DNA of 64,000 bases from contig NZ_JAHONA010000009.1 of the NCBI RefSeq assembly GCF_019131995.1, forward strand, positions 1 through 64,000. Reading direction: 5' to 3'. The notes under the pieces are model-generated. The model saw only the letters and a list, made by a program, of their open reading frames with translations. It searched no databases and was not told the origin of the DNA. Positions 20,055 through 28,080 of this stretch are shown piece by piece (the first letter of the stretch is position 1; the number at the start of each line of letters is the position of its first letter). The position numbers and the translations under genes are program-made. This stretch comes from Collinsella aerofaciens. Lineage in GTDB: Bacteria; Actinomycetota; Coriobacteriia; Coriobacteriales; Coriobacteriaceae.

Positions 20055-21394
20055 TCGACCGCCGCGCCCAGCGCGATAGTTCAATATCAATCTTTCGCAT
20101 CATTGCCGTTGCCTGCGCCATTTGCGTGCTGGTGTACTTTATTTTTGCCTTGGTGACCGGTATCGAGCCGATCGCCACGGTGATTGCCTGCGCGCTGCTG
20201 TGCATCTTTCTGTGCATCTTTATCTTTTTGACGCTCAATCCCGATTCGGTGCGCTCCCAGTACACCGAGGAGACGCTCTCGGTGGCCTCGGCCATGCTCG
20301 AGGACATTAAGGGCGGTCTGACGCAGGAGTCGGCGCGTTTGGTGTGCCGGCGCATTTTGCCCGAGACGCGCGCCATGACGGTGGCCATCACCGACGAGGA
20401 CAACGTGCTTGCCTGCGCGGGCGAGTTTGAGGAAAAACTGCTGCCCGATACTCCCATCCACACGCTTGCCACACGCTACGTTATCGAACATGGCATCGTG
20501 CAGTCGTTCAACCGTATGGTGGATGTCGTGGGCTCGGACGGCTCGCACAACCAAGTCCCCGCCGGCATTATCGCCCCCATCAAGGTGGGCGATCGTACCG
20601 TCGGCACGCTCAAGTTCTACTACAAGACCCCGCGCGCCGTCGACCGTACCCAGTATGCGCTTGCCTCGGGCTTTGCCGAGATCTTGTCCACGCAGCTCGC
20701 CATCCACGAGCTCGAGGTGCAAAAGGAACTCACGGCGCGCGCCGAGGTGCGTGCGCTGCAGGCGCAGATTAACCCGCACTTCCTGTTCAACACGCTGAAC
20801 ACCATTGCATCGTTTACGCGCACCGACCCGCTGCGGGCCCGCGAACTGCTTCGTGAGTTCTCATCGTTCTATCGTGCCACGCTCGACAACTCGGGATCGC
20901 TTATTCCGGTCTCGCGCGAGGTCGCACAGACCAAGCGCTACCTTACCTTTGAGAAGGCCCGCTTTGGCGAGGACCGCGTGCTTGCGACGTTCGATGTGTC
21001 CGAGGACGTGGAAGATACGCTGGTGCCGGCGTTCGTGATCCAGCCGATTGTCGAGAACGCCGTACGTCATGGTATGGGCGATGACGACGCCCTGAGGATC
21101 GACGTGACCGTTCACCAAGACGGCGAGGATGCAATCTTGATTGCCGTGGCCGATAATGGCGTGGGCATGGATGAGGGTACCGCCGCCAGACTGTTTGACG
21201 AGCGTTCTGCCCGTCCCGACGCCAGCTCTCCCCAGGGTGGCGGCGCCGGTGTGGCCATGCACAATATTTCGGAGCGCATCCATCGCTTTTATGGGCCGCA
21301 CTCCTATACGCGTGTCGAATCGGCGCCGGGCAAGGGCACCAAAGTGCTCCTTCATCTTGATTTGTCAGAGAGCATCTTCGACATTCAAGAGTAA
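20051..21394 (+). CDS. LytS-like sensor histidine kinase (second copy)
   Basis: 447 residues, same plan as the kinase at 14139: two N-terminal membrane helices (about 15-35 and 42-60), a GAF-like region, and the His_kinase core with phospho-His in QINPHFLFNT. The HATPase_c motifs are IVENAVRHG, VADNGVGM and GAGVAMHN. It overlaps the upstream glycosyltransferase gene by four bases and is followed by its LytTR partner. Shared stretches with the first kinase (LASGFA; STQLA) point to an old duplication. Confidence 0.91.
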   Translation: MIDRRAQRDSSISIFRIIAVACAICVLVYFIFALVTGIEPIATVIACALLCIFLCIFIFLTLNPDSVRSQYTEETLSVASAMLEDIKGGLTQESARLVCRRILPETRAMTVAITDEDNVLACAGEFEEKLLPDTPIHTLATRYVIEHGIVQSFNRMVDVVGSDGSHNQVPAGIIAPIKVGDRTVGTLKFYYKTPRAVDRTQYALASGFAEILSTQLAIHELEVQKELTARAEVRALQAQINPHFLFNTLNTIASFTRTDPLRARELLREFSSFYRATLDNSGSLIPVSREVAQTKRYLTFEKARFGEDRVLATFDVSEDVEDTLVPAFVIQPIVENAVRHGMGDDDALRIDVTVHQDGEDAILIAVADNGVGMDEGTAARLFDERSARPDASSPQGGGAGVAMHNISERIHRFYGPHSYTRVESAPGKGTKVLLHLDLSESIFDIQE

Positions 21395-21466
21395 AATAAA
21401 AGGCTACGGGCTCAACGTCATGCGACGGATGCCCGGCGTAGTTAGTTGACGAAAGGTTTTATCCCT

Positions 21467-22183
21467 ATGCTGCGTGCGATGATTGTGGATGATGAGGCGC
21501 CGGCTCGCTCGGAGCTTCGCTTCCTGCTCGAGCAAACGGGCAAGATCGGCACGATCACGGAGGCGTCGAGCGTCCGCTCCGCCATCGAGATGCTTATGGA
21601 AAGTCGCGTGGATGTCGTGTTTCTCGATATCTCGATGCCCGGTGCCTCGGGCCTGCAACTTGCCGAGGCGCTGCATAAGCTCAAAAATCCGCCGGCGATC
21701 GTGTTTGTGACTGCGTATAGTGACCATGCGGTCGAGGCATTCGACGTGGATGCCGTCGATTATCTGATGAAGCCGGTCGAGGAAGCTCGCTTGGATCGCG
21801 CGATCGAGAAGGTCATGCAACGCACCAAGCCGGTTACGGACAGCAAGGTGACCATCGAGCGTATCCCGGTGGAAAAGGGCGGCCGCAAGGTGCTCATTCC
21901 CGTGGACGACATTCGCTTTATCATGGCCAAGGACGATTACTCCTGCATCTATACCGTCGATGATCGCTTTTTGTCGACGACCTCGCTGGCGCAGTTTGAG
22001 GCCAAACTCTGCGACTTTGGCTTCTTCCGTGTTCACCGCCGCTATATCGTCAACTTGGCGTGCGTCACGGATGTGGAGACGGTGCCCTCGGGCGCCATCC
22101 AGCTGGGCATTACGGGCGTCGACGAACGCGTGCCGGTTTCGCGCCGCCGCGTCGTGCCGCTCAAGAAGGCTCTGAGTCTCTAG
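21467..22183 (+). CDS. LytTR-family response regulator (second copy)
   Basis: 238 residues: receiver domain (MIVDDEAPARSE; phospho-acceptor Asp in VFLDISMPGASG near 53; Lys in YLMKPVEE) and LytTR DNA-binding domain (VLIPVDDIRFIMA; FRVHRRYIVNLA). ATG 21467 follows GAAAGG by ten bases; a TTG at 21446 lies upstream of that site. A terminator follows at 22190. It should act with the kinase immediately upstream. Confidence 0.93.
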   Translation: MLRAMIVDDEAPARSELRFLLEQTGKIGTITEASSVRSAIEMLMESRVDVVFLDISMPGASGLQLAEALHKLKNPPAIVFVTAYSDHAVEAFDVDAVDYLMKPVEEARLDRAIEKVMQRTKPVTDSKVTIERIPVEKGGRKVLIPVDDIRFIMAKDDYSCIYTVDDRFLSTTSLAQFEAKLCDFGFFRVHRRYIVNLACVTDVETVPSGAIQLGITGVDERVPVSRRRVVPLKKALSL

Positions 22184-22189
22184 CACACT

Positions 22190-22239
22190 GGCCCCGCAGC
22201 CCTGTAGACCCATCGTCTGCGGAGCCGTGGGGCCTTTTT
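22190..22239 (+). terminator. Rho-independent terminator after the second LytTR gene
   Basis: GGCCCCGCAG (22190-22199) pairs with the CTGCGGAGCCGTGGGGCC side (to 22234), then TTTTT. Confidence 0.85.
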
Positions 22240-22278
22240 GTATGTATCTGCCGAATCGTTTTTTGCGGAAGGGATCCC

Positions 22279-22746
22279 ATGAACAGTGCAAGCGCCAAGC
22301 GTATCGACATCATCTCGGACACCCACGGCTATCTTTCGCCTGCGCTCCTGGATGAGCTTGAGGGCGCAGACCTGATTATCCACGCCGGCGACCTCACGTC
22401 AGAGATGGACTACGAGCACCTATGCACCATCGCCCCCGTGCGGGCCGTACTGGGCAACAACGATTACTACCGCGACTACGGCCCCGATGTAGACCGTCTT
22501 GCGCTCTTTACCTACGAAGGACTCAAGTTCGCCGTAGCCCACTACCGCGAAGACCTTCCGGTGGGATCCGTAGACGTAGCCATCAACGGCCATACCCACG
22601 TAACCAAAGAAGCCCAAGTGGGCCGTTGCTTAGTCCTCAACCCGGGCAGCGCCAGCTACCCCAGAGGCACCCGAGGCCCCACCATGGCCAGAATGCTAGT
22701 AAAAGACGGCAAGATCCTAAGCACTAAATTTATTGACCTAGAGTAA
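22279..22746 (+). CDS. YfcE/MJ0936-type metallophosphoesterase
   Basis: 155 residues of the calcineurin-like phosphodiesterase fold: DIISDTHG (metal ligands), HAGDLTS, VLGNNDYY, NGHTHV and LNPGSASYPRG in the family order. E. coli YfcE acts on generic phosphodiesters in vitro; the natural substrate is unknown. ATG 22279 follows GAAGGGATC. The 3' end uses more A-ending codons than its neighbours. Confidence 0.9.
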   Translation: MNSASAKRIDIISDTHGYLSPALLDELEGADLIIHAGDLTSEMDYEHLCTIAPVRAVLGNNDYYRDYGPDVDRLALFTYEGLKFAVAHYREDLPVGSVDVAINGHTHVTKEAQVGRCLVLNPGSASYPRGTRGPTMARMLVKDGKILSTKFIDLE

Positions 22747-23079
22747 CCACAACAAAAGCGGGGGATGCAGATGCGTCTCCCGTTTCCATTTGAGCCAAAG
22801 GCAGAGCTTCAACAAAAACAATCAGACCAACCCCGCCGAGGAGCACGCGGGCTAGCCGCGCAGCGGCGCACGCCCGCAAAACTGGTTGAATAATGTGACG
22901 GCAGGGAGGGCTTCCGGGGCTGAGGGCGGGGGTTAAGTTTGTCGCGAGTTCCGCACGCAAAGGAAAGCACTTAATGTGCTTTCCGTCTTGCGCAGGACTG
23001 TAGAGCAGCAAACTTAACCCCCGCCCTCAGCCCCGGAGACCCTCCCGGAGGGACCCAAAAAATTTTTTCAAAAAAGTTG
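22747..23079. other. Repeat-bearing intergenic region before tRNA-Asp
   Basis: No coding sequence. The main content is the long palindrome at 22914-23036. Upstream of it is G+C-rich sequence without an obvious fold; downstream is an A/T run (AAAAAATTTTTTC). Confidence 0.55.
22914..23036. repeat. Long perfect inverted repeat, 28-bp arms
   Basis: The arm at 22914-22941 (CCGGGGCTGAGGGCGGGGGT then TAAGTTTG) is the exact reverse complement of 23009-23036. Pairing extends outward with mismatches (GGGAGGG and CCCTCCC). A second hairpin, GGAAAGCAC...GTGCTTTCC, lies inside the loop (22962-22984). The arms resemble in style those at 26577-26660. Confidence 0.9.
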
Positions 23080-23109
23080 TTGCGCGCCGGACAGACTTCT
23101 GTGTATACT
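23080..23109 (+). promoter_or_regulatory. Promoter of tRNA-Asp
   Basis: A TTGCGC -35 element (23080-23085) and TATACT -10 element (23104-23109) are separated by 18 bp. They lie about 46 bp before the mature tRNA 5' end. Confidence 0.6.
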
Positions 23110-23155
23110 AATCCCCGCAGCGCACGCGAGCGGAAACAAACGCGAACGACTGTCT

Positions 23156-23233
<78 letters not shown>

Positions 23234-23244
23234 ACGCAATTAAA

Positions 23245-23269
23245 GCCACGTCTTCGGACGTGGCTTTTT
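23245..23269 (+). terminator. Rho-independent terminator of tRNA-Asp
   Basis: GCCACGTC-TTCG-GACGTGGC stem-loop followed by TTTTT. Confidence 0.9.
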
Positions 23270-23586
23270 GCGTTTAATGGGATATTGATCCACGCCCTAA
23301 TATCTAAAACCACATCTCTCCAAATCTCATCTCCCATTCGCGAATAAAGCCCAACTGATATATATGTTCAAACAAGGCGTTTGTTGCACAACACCTGTTT
23401 AATGGGGTAGGGGGGTAGGTTATACTAAGTTTCAATGTAGGCCGGTATTGATGTAATCAGCTTCAGGCTCGGCATCCAGTGGACACCCGATTTGCTATTT
23501 GGCTGTCCTGACGTTCGTTTGGCGTCTCGATGTAAGCTCGGCCCCGGAGCCCGTTCGAGCTGTTCCTATTCCTTGAAAGGGGAAAA
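23270..23586. other. Leader region of the Rrf2 regulator gene
   Basis: About 317 bp without a supportable gene. A TATACT hexamer at 23421-23426, preceded by a G-rich run, is a candidate -10 element; I see no good -35. A GTTGCACAAC palindrome near 23383 could be an operator. Confidence 0.35.
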
Positions 23587-24072
23587 ATGGACATATCGAG
23601 AAAGACTGACTATGCCCTTCGCATGCTTGCGATGCTTGCCGAGGAGCCGGAGCGGTTGCTTTCTGTTCGCACTGCCGCCGAAGAGGTCAACGTGCCCTAT
23701 TCGTTCGCGCGTTCGATCCAGCATGGCTTGGTTCAGGCTGGCATCGTGGAGAGCCTGCGTGGCGTCCATGGCGGCATGCGTCTTAAAGTCAGTCCGGACG
23801 ACGTCACCATTCGTCAGGTCGTCGAGGCCGTTCAGGGCCCTATGGTTATGAATGATTGCACCGCACCCGATGGTGACTGTGCACGCATGGGCACGTGCTG
23901 CTATCATCCCCTGTGGGCCGGAGCTCAGGCGTTGATGCGCGACTACCTCGATTCCGTTTCGCTCGGCGACATCGTCGCTCACCGCCAGTTCCCGGCCGTC
24001 GATCCCAAGTTCGCCGACCGCGAAGCGTTTCCCGAGTACGCCACCTGCGCGTGCGCTTACCGGGAGGAATAG
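23587..24072 (+). CDS. Rrf2-family transcriptional regulator
   Basis: 161 residues: N-terminal winged helix (MDISRKTDYALRMLAMLAEE; VNVPYSFARSIQHGLVQAGIV; RGVHGGMRL) and a C-terminal region with cysteines in NDCTAPDGDCARMGTCC. The spacing of these cysteines resembles, but is not identical to, the Fe-S cluster ligands of IscR, NsrR and RsrR, so redox or iron sensing is likely. The ribosome binding site GAAAGGGG is clear. It is followed by the MutY-like gene 21 bp on and may share its transcript. Confidence 0.88.
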   Translation: MDISRKTDYALRMLAMLAEEPERLLSVRTAAEEVNVPYSFARSIQHGLVQAGIVESLRGVHGGMRLKVSPDDVTIRQVVEAVQGPMVMNDCTAPDGDCARMGTCCYHPLWAGAQALMRDYLDSVSLGDIVAHRQFPAVDPKFADREAFPEYATCACAYREE

Positions 24073-24093
24073 CGCCGCATAAGGAGCATAGCC

Positions 24094-24999
24094 ATGATTC
24101 AGGACCCCTTTCGTTCGATGATTCGTTCGGAAGGGGTCCTGCGTTATCGCGACCTTCCGTGGCGCCGCACACGCGATCCGTACATCATTTGGCTTTCTGA
24201 GGTCATGCTGCAGCAAACGCAGGTGCCGCGTGTGGAGGCGCGCATGCCGGTGTGGCTCGATCGTTTTCCGACCGTGCAGGCGCTTGCCCAGGCCGCGCCT
24301 TCCGATGTTTTGGACGCTTGGCAGGGGATGGGCTACAACCGACGCGCTCTGGCGCTCCACAAGGCCGCTCAGCGCGTTGTGGAAGACTGGGACGGGGAGT
24401 TTCCACACGAGACGCGTGACTTGGTCGCTCTGCCTGGTATTGGCCCGGCAACGGCGCAGGGTATCCGGTCGTTTGCGTTTGATCTTCCGGGCGTGTATCT
24501 GGAGACCAATGTGCGCACGGTCTTTCTGCATCACTTCTTTCCCGATGTACCGGCTGTTCCCGATCGCGAGCTGGTGCCGCTGATTCAGGCGGCCTGTCCG
24601 GCGGCCCCCGGTGCGTCGGCGGACGAAATCGCTCCCTTTGCCGTGCCGCTCGATGATGCCGACACGCCGCGCGCGTGGTATTACGCGTTGCTAGATTACG
24701 GCGCATATCTAAAAAAGACGTTGCCCAATCCGTCCAGGCGGTCGGCGGGCTATAGCCGTCAGTCCAAGTTTGAGGGCTCGCGTCGCCAAAAGCGCGCGCA
24801 TATCGTGCGTATGTTGCTGGCAGCGCGCGATGGGCAGCCGCCGGGGATTACGCTTGCTGATGCCGTGGTGGACGTTAACGAGATGGAAGCGGCAGCCGGT
24901 CGCGGGCCGGTCGAGTGCGACTTGATCGCGGGCATTCTAGCTGACCTGGAGCGCGAGGGCTTTTGCCGAGCCGAGGACGATCGTTGGTTGAGTGTGTAG
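24094..24999 (+). CDS. MutY-like A/G-specific adenine glycosylase, variant without Fe-S cluster
   Basis: 301 residues, HhH-GPD superfamily. The segment WLSEVMLQQTQV carries the Glu (Glu36) that corresponds to catalytic Glu37 of E. coli MutY, and the helix-hairpin-helix is LVALPGIGPATAQGI. The residue aligned with the MutY catalytic Asp138 is Glu137 (YLETNVRTVF). The C-terminal Cys-X6-Cys-X2-Cys-X5-Cys cluster motif is absent and the MutT-like domain is short or missing. It probably removes A opposite 8-oxoG or a related lesion, but its specificity may differ from classical MutY. Confidence 0.8.
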   Translation: MIQDPFRSMIRSEGVLRYRDLPWRRTRDPYIIWLSEVMLQQTQVPRVEARMPVWLDRFPTVQALAQAAPSDVLDAWQGMGYNRRALALHKAAQRVVEDWDGEFPHETRDLVALPGIGPATAQGIRSFAFDLPGVYLETNVRTVFLHHFFPDVPAVPDRELVPLIQAACPAAPGASADEIAPFAVPLDDADTPRAWYYALLDYGAYLKKTLPNPSRRSAGYSRQSKFEGSRRQKRAHIVRMLLAARDGQPPGITLADAVVDVNEMEAAAGRGPVECDLIAGILADLEREGFCRAEDDRWLSV

Positions 25000-25113
25000 C
25001 CCGCTCAAATCTGAAGAACGGGATTGTAAGGTTTAAATTCGCGGCTTGAGGGCATCCTAAAGACAAGGTCGCTCGAAGCCTACGGGCGGCATGCGTTGAA
25101 GGGAAGTACACCT

Positions 25114-25653
25114 ATGGATTTTGAGAATTCCCAAACCAAGAAGAACCTCGAGACCGCTTTTGCCGGTGAGTCCCAGGCACACACCAAGTATCGCTACTAT
25201 GCATCCAAGGCCAAAAAGGACGGCTACGTTCAGATCTCGAATATTTTTGCCGAGACGGCGGGCAACGAGTCCGAGCACGCCAAGCTGTGGTTTAAGTATC
25301 TGCACGACGGCGCCGTCCCCGATACCCTGGACAATCTGCGTGATGCCGCTGCGGGCGAGAACTACGAGTGGACCACGATGTACGACGAGTTCGCCAAGAC
25401 CGCCGAGGAGGAGGGTTTTGCCGAGATCGCTGAGAAGTTCCGTGGCGTCGCCGCCGTCGAGAAGGCCCACGAGGAGCGCTACAACAAACTCGTCGAGCGC
25501 ATCGAGTCGGGCGAGGTGTTTGAGCGCGAGGGCGTAAAGGTGTGGAAGTGCCTGAACTGCGGGCACCTGCACGTTGGTGCTGAGGCGCCTGAGGTGTGCC
25601 CGGTGTGTAACCACCCGAAGGCGTACTTTGAGGAGCAGGTGGTGAACTACTAG
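25114..25653 (+). CDS. Rubrerythrin
   Basis: 179 residues. An N-terminal four-helix ferritin-like di-iron domain ([33 protein letters not shown] supply Glu and His ligands) is followed by a C-terminal rubredoxin-like domain with CLNCG and CPVCNHP. The enzyme reduces hydrogen peroxide to water in the cytoplasm of anaerobes. ATG 25114 follows GAAGGGAAG; an ATG 18 bases upstream sits inside that site. A palindromic element and terminator follow directly. Confidence 0.96.
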   Translation: MDFENSQTKKNLETAFAGESQAHTKYRYYASKAKKDGYVQISNIFAETAGNESEHAKLWFKYLHDGAVPDTLDNLRDAAAGENYEWTTMYDEFAKTAEEEGFAEIAEKFRGVAAVEKAHEERYNKLVERIESGEVFEREGVKVWKCLNCGHLHVGAEAPEVCPVCNHPKAYFEEQVVNY

Positions 25654-25674
25654 CGCTTGGCGCTAGCGTGAGCT

Positions 25675-25840
25675 GGGCCGGGAGGGCCGGACTACCTTCC
25701 CTCCTCGCTCACGGCTTCGCAGGGTCGCGTTGAGGGAAGGTAGTCCGGCCCTCCCGGCCCGCTTTGGGTCGTCGCGTGCTCGCTACAGAAAAGCTGATAA
25801 AAAAGTTTGTGTGCCGCCCCTTATGGGGCGGCACGTTTTT
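25675..25840. repeat. Palindromic element copy A with conserved loop and trailing terminator
   Basis: 29-bp perfect arms (25675-25703 and 25732-25760) surround a loop containing TCGCTCACGGCTTCGCAGGG (25705-25724) and continuing TCGCG. About 80 bp downstream ends in the terminator at 25811-25840. Copy B at 26577-26738 has the same loop and tail but different arms. Confidence 0.9.
25811..25840 (+). terminator. Terminator within element copy A
   Basis: GTGCCGCCCC-TTAT-GGGGCGGCAC stem followed by GTTTTT. Confidence 0.85.
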
Positions 25841-25925
25841 GTGGGGCCCGGTTGGGGCGGTGACGTTGCTTAGAGGGTACACTGGGTAGCGTTGGCTATT
25901 CGTTTCCTCTTGTGAGGTGTTGGTT

Positions 25926-26558
25926 ATGGGTAAGAAGTCTCGGGCTCGGGTTGCTGCGGCGGGAACTCGCAAGGATCCTGGTCGTCGGGTTGCCGAGGGT
26001 GAAAAGGCCAATCGTGCTGAGAAGGGCAAGAAGGTCGGTGCGCATGCTCATCCTGAGTGGGCGCCCCATTTGAATTCGGCTAGTGAGGACTTGACCGCCA
26101 AGCTGTTTACGATGGTCGAGGTCATCTTGGGCGTGGTACCTGTGGTGGTCATTGGCCTGTTCCTGGCCTCTAAGGATGCCACGAGCGTGGATAAGCTCAC
26201 CGAGGTCTTTTCGCAGGAGCCCTCGATGGTGGTCACGTTTATTTCTGCGTGCCTGCAGCCGTTTGTGGCGTACATGCTGTACATGATTTATCGCAAATAC
26301 TGCGAGGGCGATGCGGGCTTTGCCGCCGGCAACCTGATCGGTCTTTTGTGCTCCGAGATCCTACTGCTCAATATCCCGGGCGTCATCGGTATGGGCATCT
26401 TGCTGTGGCGTGTTTGGCGCAACGTTGCCCCGCACTTTGAGAGTTGGCTGTTTGAGCGCCGCGTAATGGGCGTGCTGGCAGACATCGCCGGGTCGCTCGT
26501 GATTCTCGTCTTGGCATTTATGTGCGCCACCGCCGCCCGCGGTCTCGCGGGCATGTAG
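25926..26558 (+). CDS. Membrane protein of unknown function
   Basis: 210 residues. The first 45 are basic (GKKSRARVAAAGTRKDPGRR), followed by about four hydrophobic segments (around 60-80, 100-118, 125-155 and 180-205). I recognise no family. ATG 25926 has GAGG eight bases upstream; an in-frame GTG lies nine bases earlier. The gene is flanked on both sides by copies of the same palindromic element. Confidence 0.65.
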   Translation: MGKKSRARVAAAGTRKDPGRRVAEGEKANRAEKGKKVGAHAHPEWAPHLNSASEDLTAKLFTMVEVILGVVPVVVIGLFLASKDATSVDKLTEVFSQEPSMVVTFISACLQPFVAYMLYMIYRKYCEGDAGFAAGNLIGLLCSEILLLNIPGVIGMGILLWRVWRNVAPHFESWLFERRVMGVLADIAGSLVILVLAFMCATAARGLAGM

Positions 26559-26576
26559 TCTGTTCTCACCGACCAC

Positions 26577-26738
26577 GGGGCGCAGGGCGGGGAAACCTTC
26601 CCCTCTCGCTCACGGCTTCGCAGGGTCGCGCGAGGCAAAGGTTTCCCCGCCCTGCGCCCCGGCGTTGAGTCGTCGCATGCTCGTTACAGAAAAGCTGATA
26701 ATAAGTTTGTGTGCCGCCCCTTTGGGGCGGCACTTTTT
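26577..26738. repeat. Palindromic element copy B with conserved loop and trailing terminator
   Basis: 23-bp perfect arms (26577-26599 and 26638-26660) enclose the same 25-nt loop as copy A (26606-26630). The tail from 26670 on is nearly identical to copy A from 25769 on. Arm sequences differ between copies at about ten positions, with matching changes on both sides. Confidence 0.9.
26711..26738 (+). terminator. Terminator within element copy B
   Basis: GTGCCGCCCC-TTT-GGGGCGGCAC stem followed by TTTTT. Confidence 0.85.
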
Positions 26739-26991
26739 GTGTGGGGTCCCGGTCTCCACAATTTTCGTCAAGCTATTGGTTAGATTTTGGTCAGTTGGCG
26801 TAAGGGTGGAAGGCCAAAAGATTGTTGGCGAAAAAAGCTCAGAGAAAGTGCTGGTAGGGGAGTTGTTGAGCTTTTCGACAGCTTTTGAGCAGAAGAAACT
26901 TTGTGGCTATTGCCGGCGATTGCGTTGTCGCGGTCATGGCGGTGCGGGATGCTGGTCGTAAGCGTCGAATGCTCCGATTTTGGAGGCCAGC

Positions 26992-27426
26992 ATGGATCTG
27001 TTTCTTGAGACTCCGCAGCAACAAGCCGAGCGCATGTTGCGCCAACAGCAACGGCTTATAGAGATGCAAATGCAAGGGGCGGCAGCCCAGCCCTTTGCGC
27101 AAAATGTCGTGCCCGCTGCTGTACCTGCAGCTGTGCCCGGGTGTAAATCGGCGCCAGAGGCCTATTCCGTACAGCAAGATTCATATGCGCAGGAGCTCGC
27201 GTTCGACAAGCGTCGTGCGCGTCGTCGCCGCGTGGGCCAGCGCCTGCGCACATTGGCGATGATCGTGCTCATTCCGCTAGGACTTGCGGCGATTTTCTTG
27301 GTCTCGTATGCGCTCACCTGCATCCTCAACGGTGCTTCGCCCAGCGAAGTGCTCCAACATCTGTCAGCCCTCGGCCAGCGCCTAGGCGATGTCATAACAA
27401 CAATCCGCGCCGGCTGGGAGAGTTAG
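26992..27426 (+). CDS. Small membrane protein of unknown function
   Basis: 144 residues. A Gln-rich, possibly coiled N terminus (ETPQQQAERMLRQQQRLIEMQ) and an Ala/Pro/Val linker are followed by a basic stretch (KRRARRRRVGQRLR) and one strong membrane helix near 88-112. A short C-terminal tail remains. No family recognised. ATG 26992 follows GGAGG by five bases. The region before it (26739-26991) has no other gene. Confidence 0.6.
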   Translation: MDLFLETPQQQAERMLRQQQRLIEMQMQGAAAQPFAQNVVPAAVPAAVPGCKSAPEAYSVQQDSYAQELAFDKRRARRRRVGQRLRTLAMIVLIPLGLAAIFLVSYALTCILNGASPSEVLQHLSALGQRLGDVITTIRAGWES

Positions 27427-27549
27427 CGTTTGTCACATTAGGACTTCTAGGGTGTAGGGATTATCGCCACGAGCGGAATTCTTGCATCCTGTGGGTCCTG
27501 TCGTGCGACTGAATAGTATTATTGAAGATGAATAATAATAGGATTTGTT

Positions 27550-28080
27550 ATGTATAAGCAGGATTTAGAACAGACTCTTTTGGGCATTGACGAAGAGGCG
27601 GAGCTGGAAATAGGTCCAAGAGACGACAGGCCGAACGTTGTATTGGTGGGAGGAAGCGCCTTCATGCTAAACGATGTGACGAATCGTTCGGTTACACATG
27701 ACATTGATGTGTTTGAGGCAGATAGGTGCCTCCGCGAGATCATAGCTCGATACCCCGAGGTGAATGGTATGGCGGTGGCATATTGTAATCAGATGCCGTT
27801 CAATTACGAAGATCGTTTGATTCCCTTGGATATTGGGGCGCGTTTTATCAGGTACTTTACGCCATCCTTGGAGGACCTGGCGGTAATGAAGCTCTATGCC
27901 TGTCGTCCGAACGACATCATCGATCTTCATAGTCAGGCATTCGTCGACCGACTTGATTGGGGGTTGCTCGAACGGCTTATATTCGACGAGGGAGAGGCGC
28001 TGGCGTCGTCGCCTTCGGAGCGGAGTTATCAAGAGATGGTCTGTGCATACAGGCAATACAAAAAGGAGGTGCTCGGTTGA
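27550..28080 (+). CDS. DUF6036-like nucleotidyltransferase (possible toxin)
   Basis: 176 residues. The pol-beta-type nucleotidyltransferase signature is visible as VVLVGGSAFML followed by THDIDVFEAD, and a possible third acidic residue lies in RLIPLDIG. This resembles DUF6036/AbiEii-like minimal nucleotidyltransferases. It forms a two-gene unit with the next gene, whose TTG start overlaps its stop by three bases. The A+T-richer DNA and the setting suggest an acquired toxin-antitoxin or regulatory module. Ribosome binding site AGGA, six bases before ATG. Confidence 0.7.
   Translation: MYKQDLEQTLLGIDEEAELEIGPRDDRPNVVLVGGSAFMLNDVTNRSVTHDIDVFEADRCLREIIARYPEVNGMAVAYCNQMPFNYEDRLIPLDIGARFIRYFTPSLEDLAVMKLYACRPNDIIDLHSQAFVDRLDWGLLERLIFDEGEALASSPSERSYQEMVCAYRQYKKEVLG

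Noticed and set aside
25926..26558. Composite transposon formed by the two flanking palindromic elements
   Set aside because: Both elements carry a terminator and each follows a stop codon at the same distance, so a 3'-end element is a simpler reading; no transposase or target duplication is visible.
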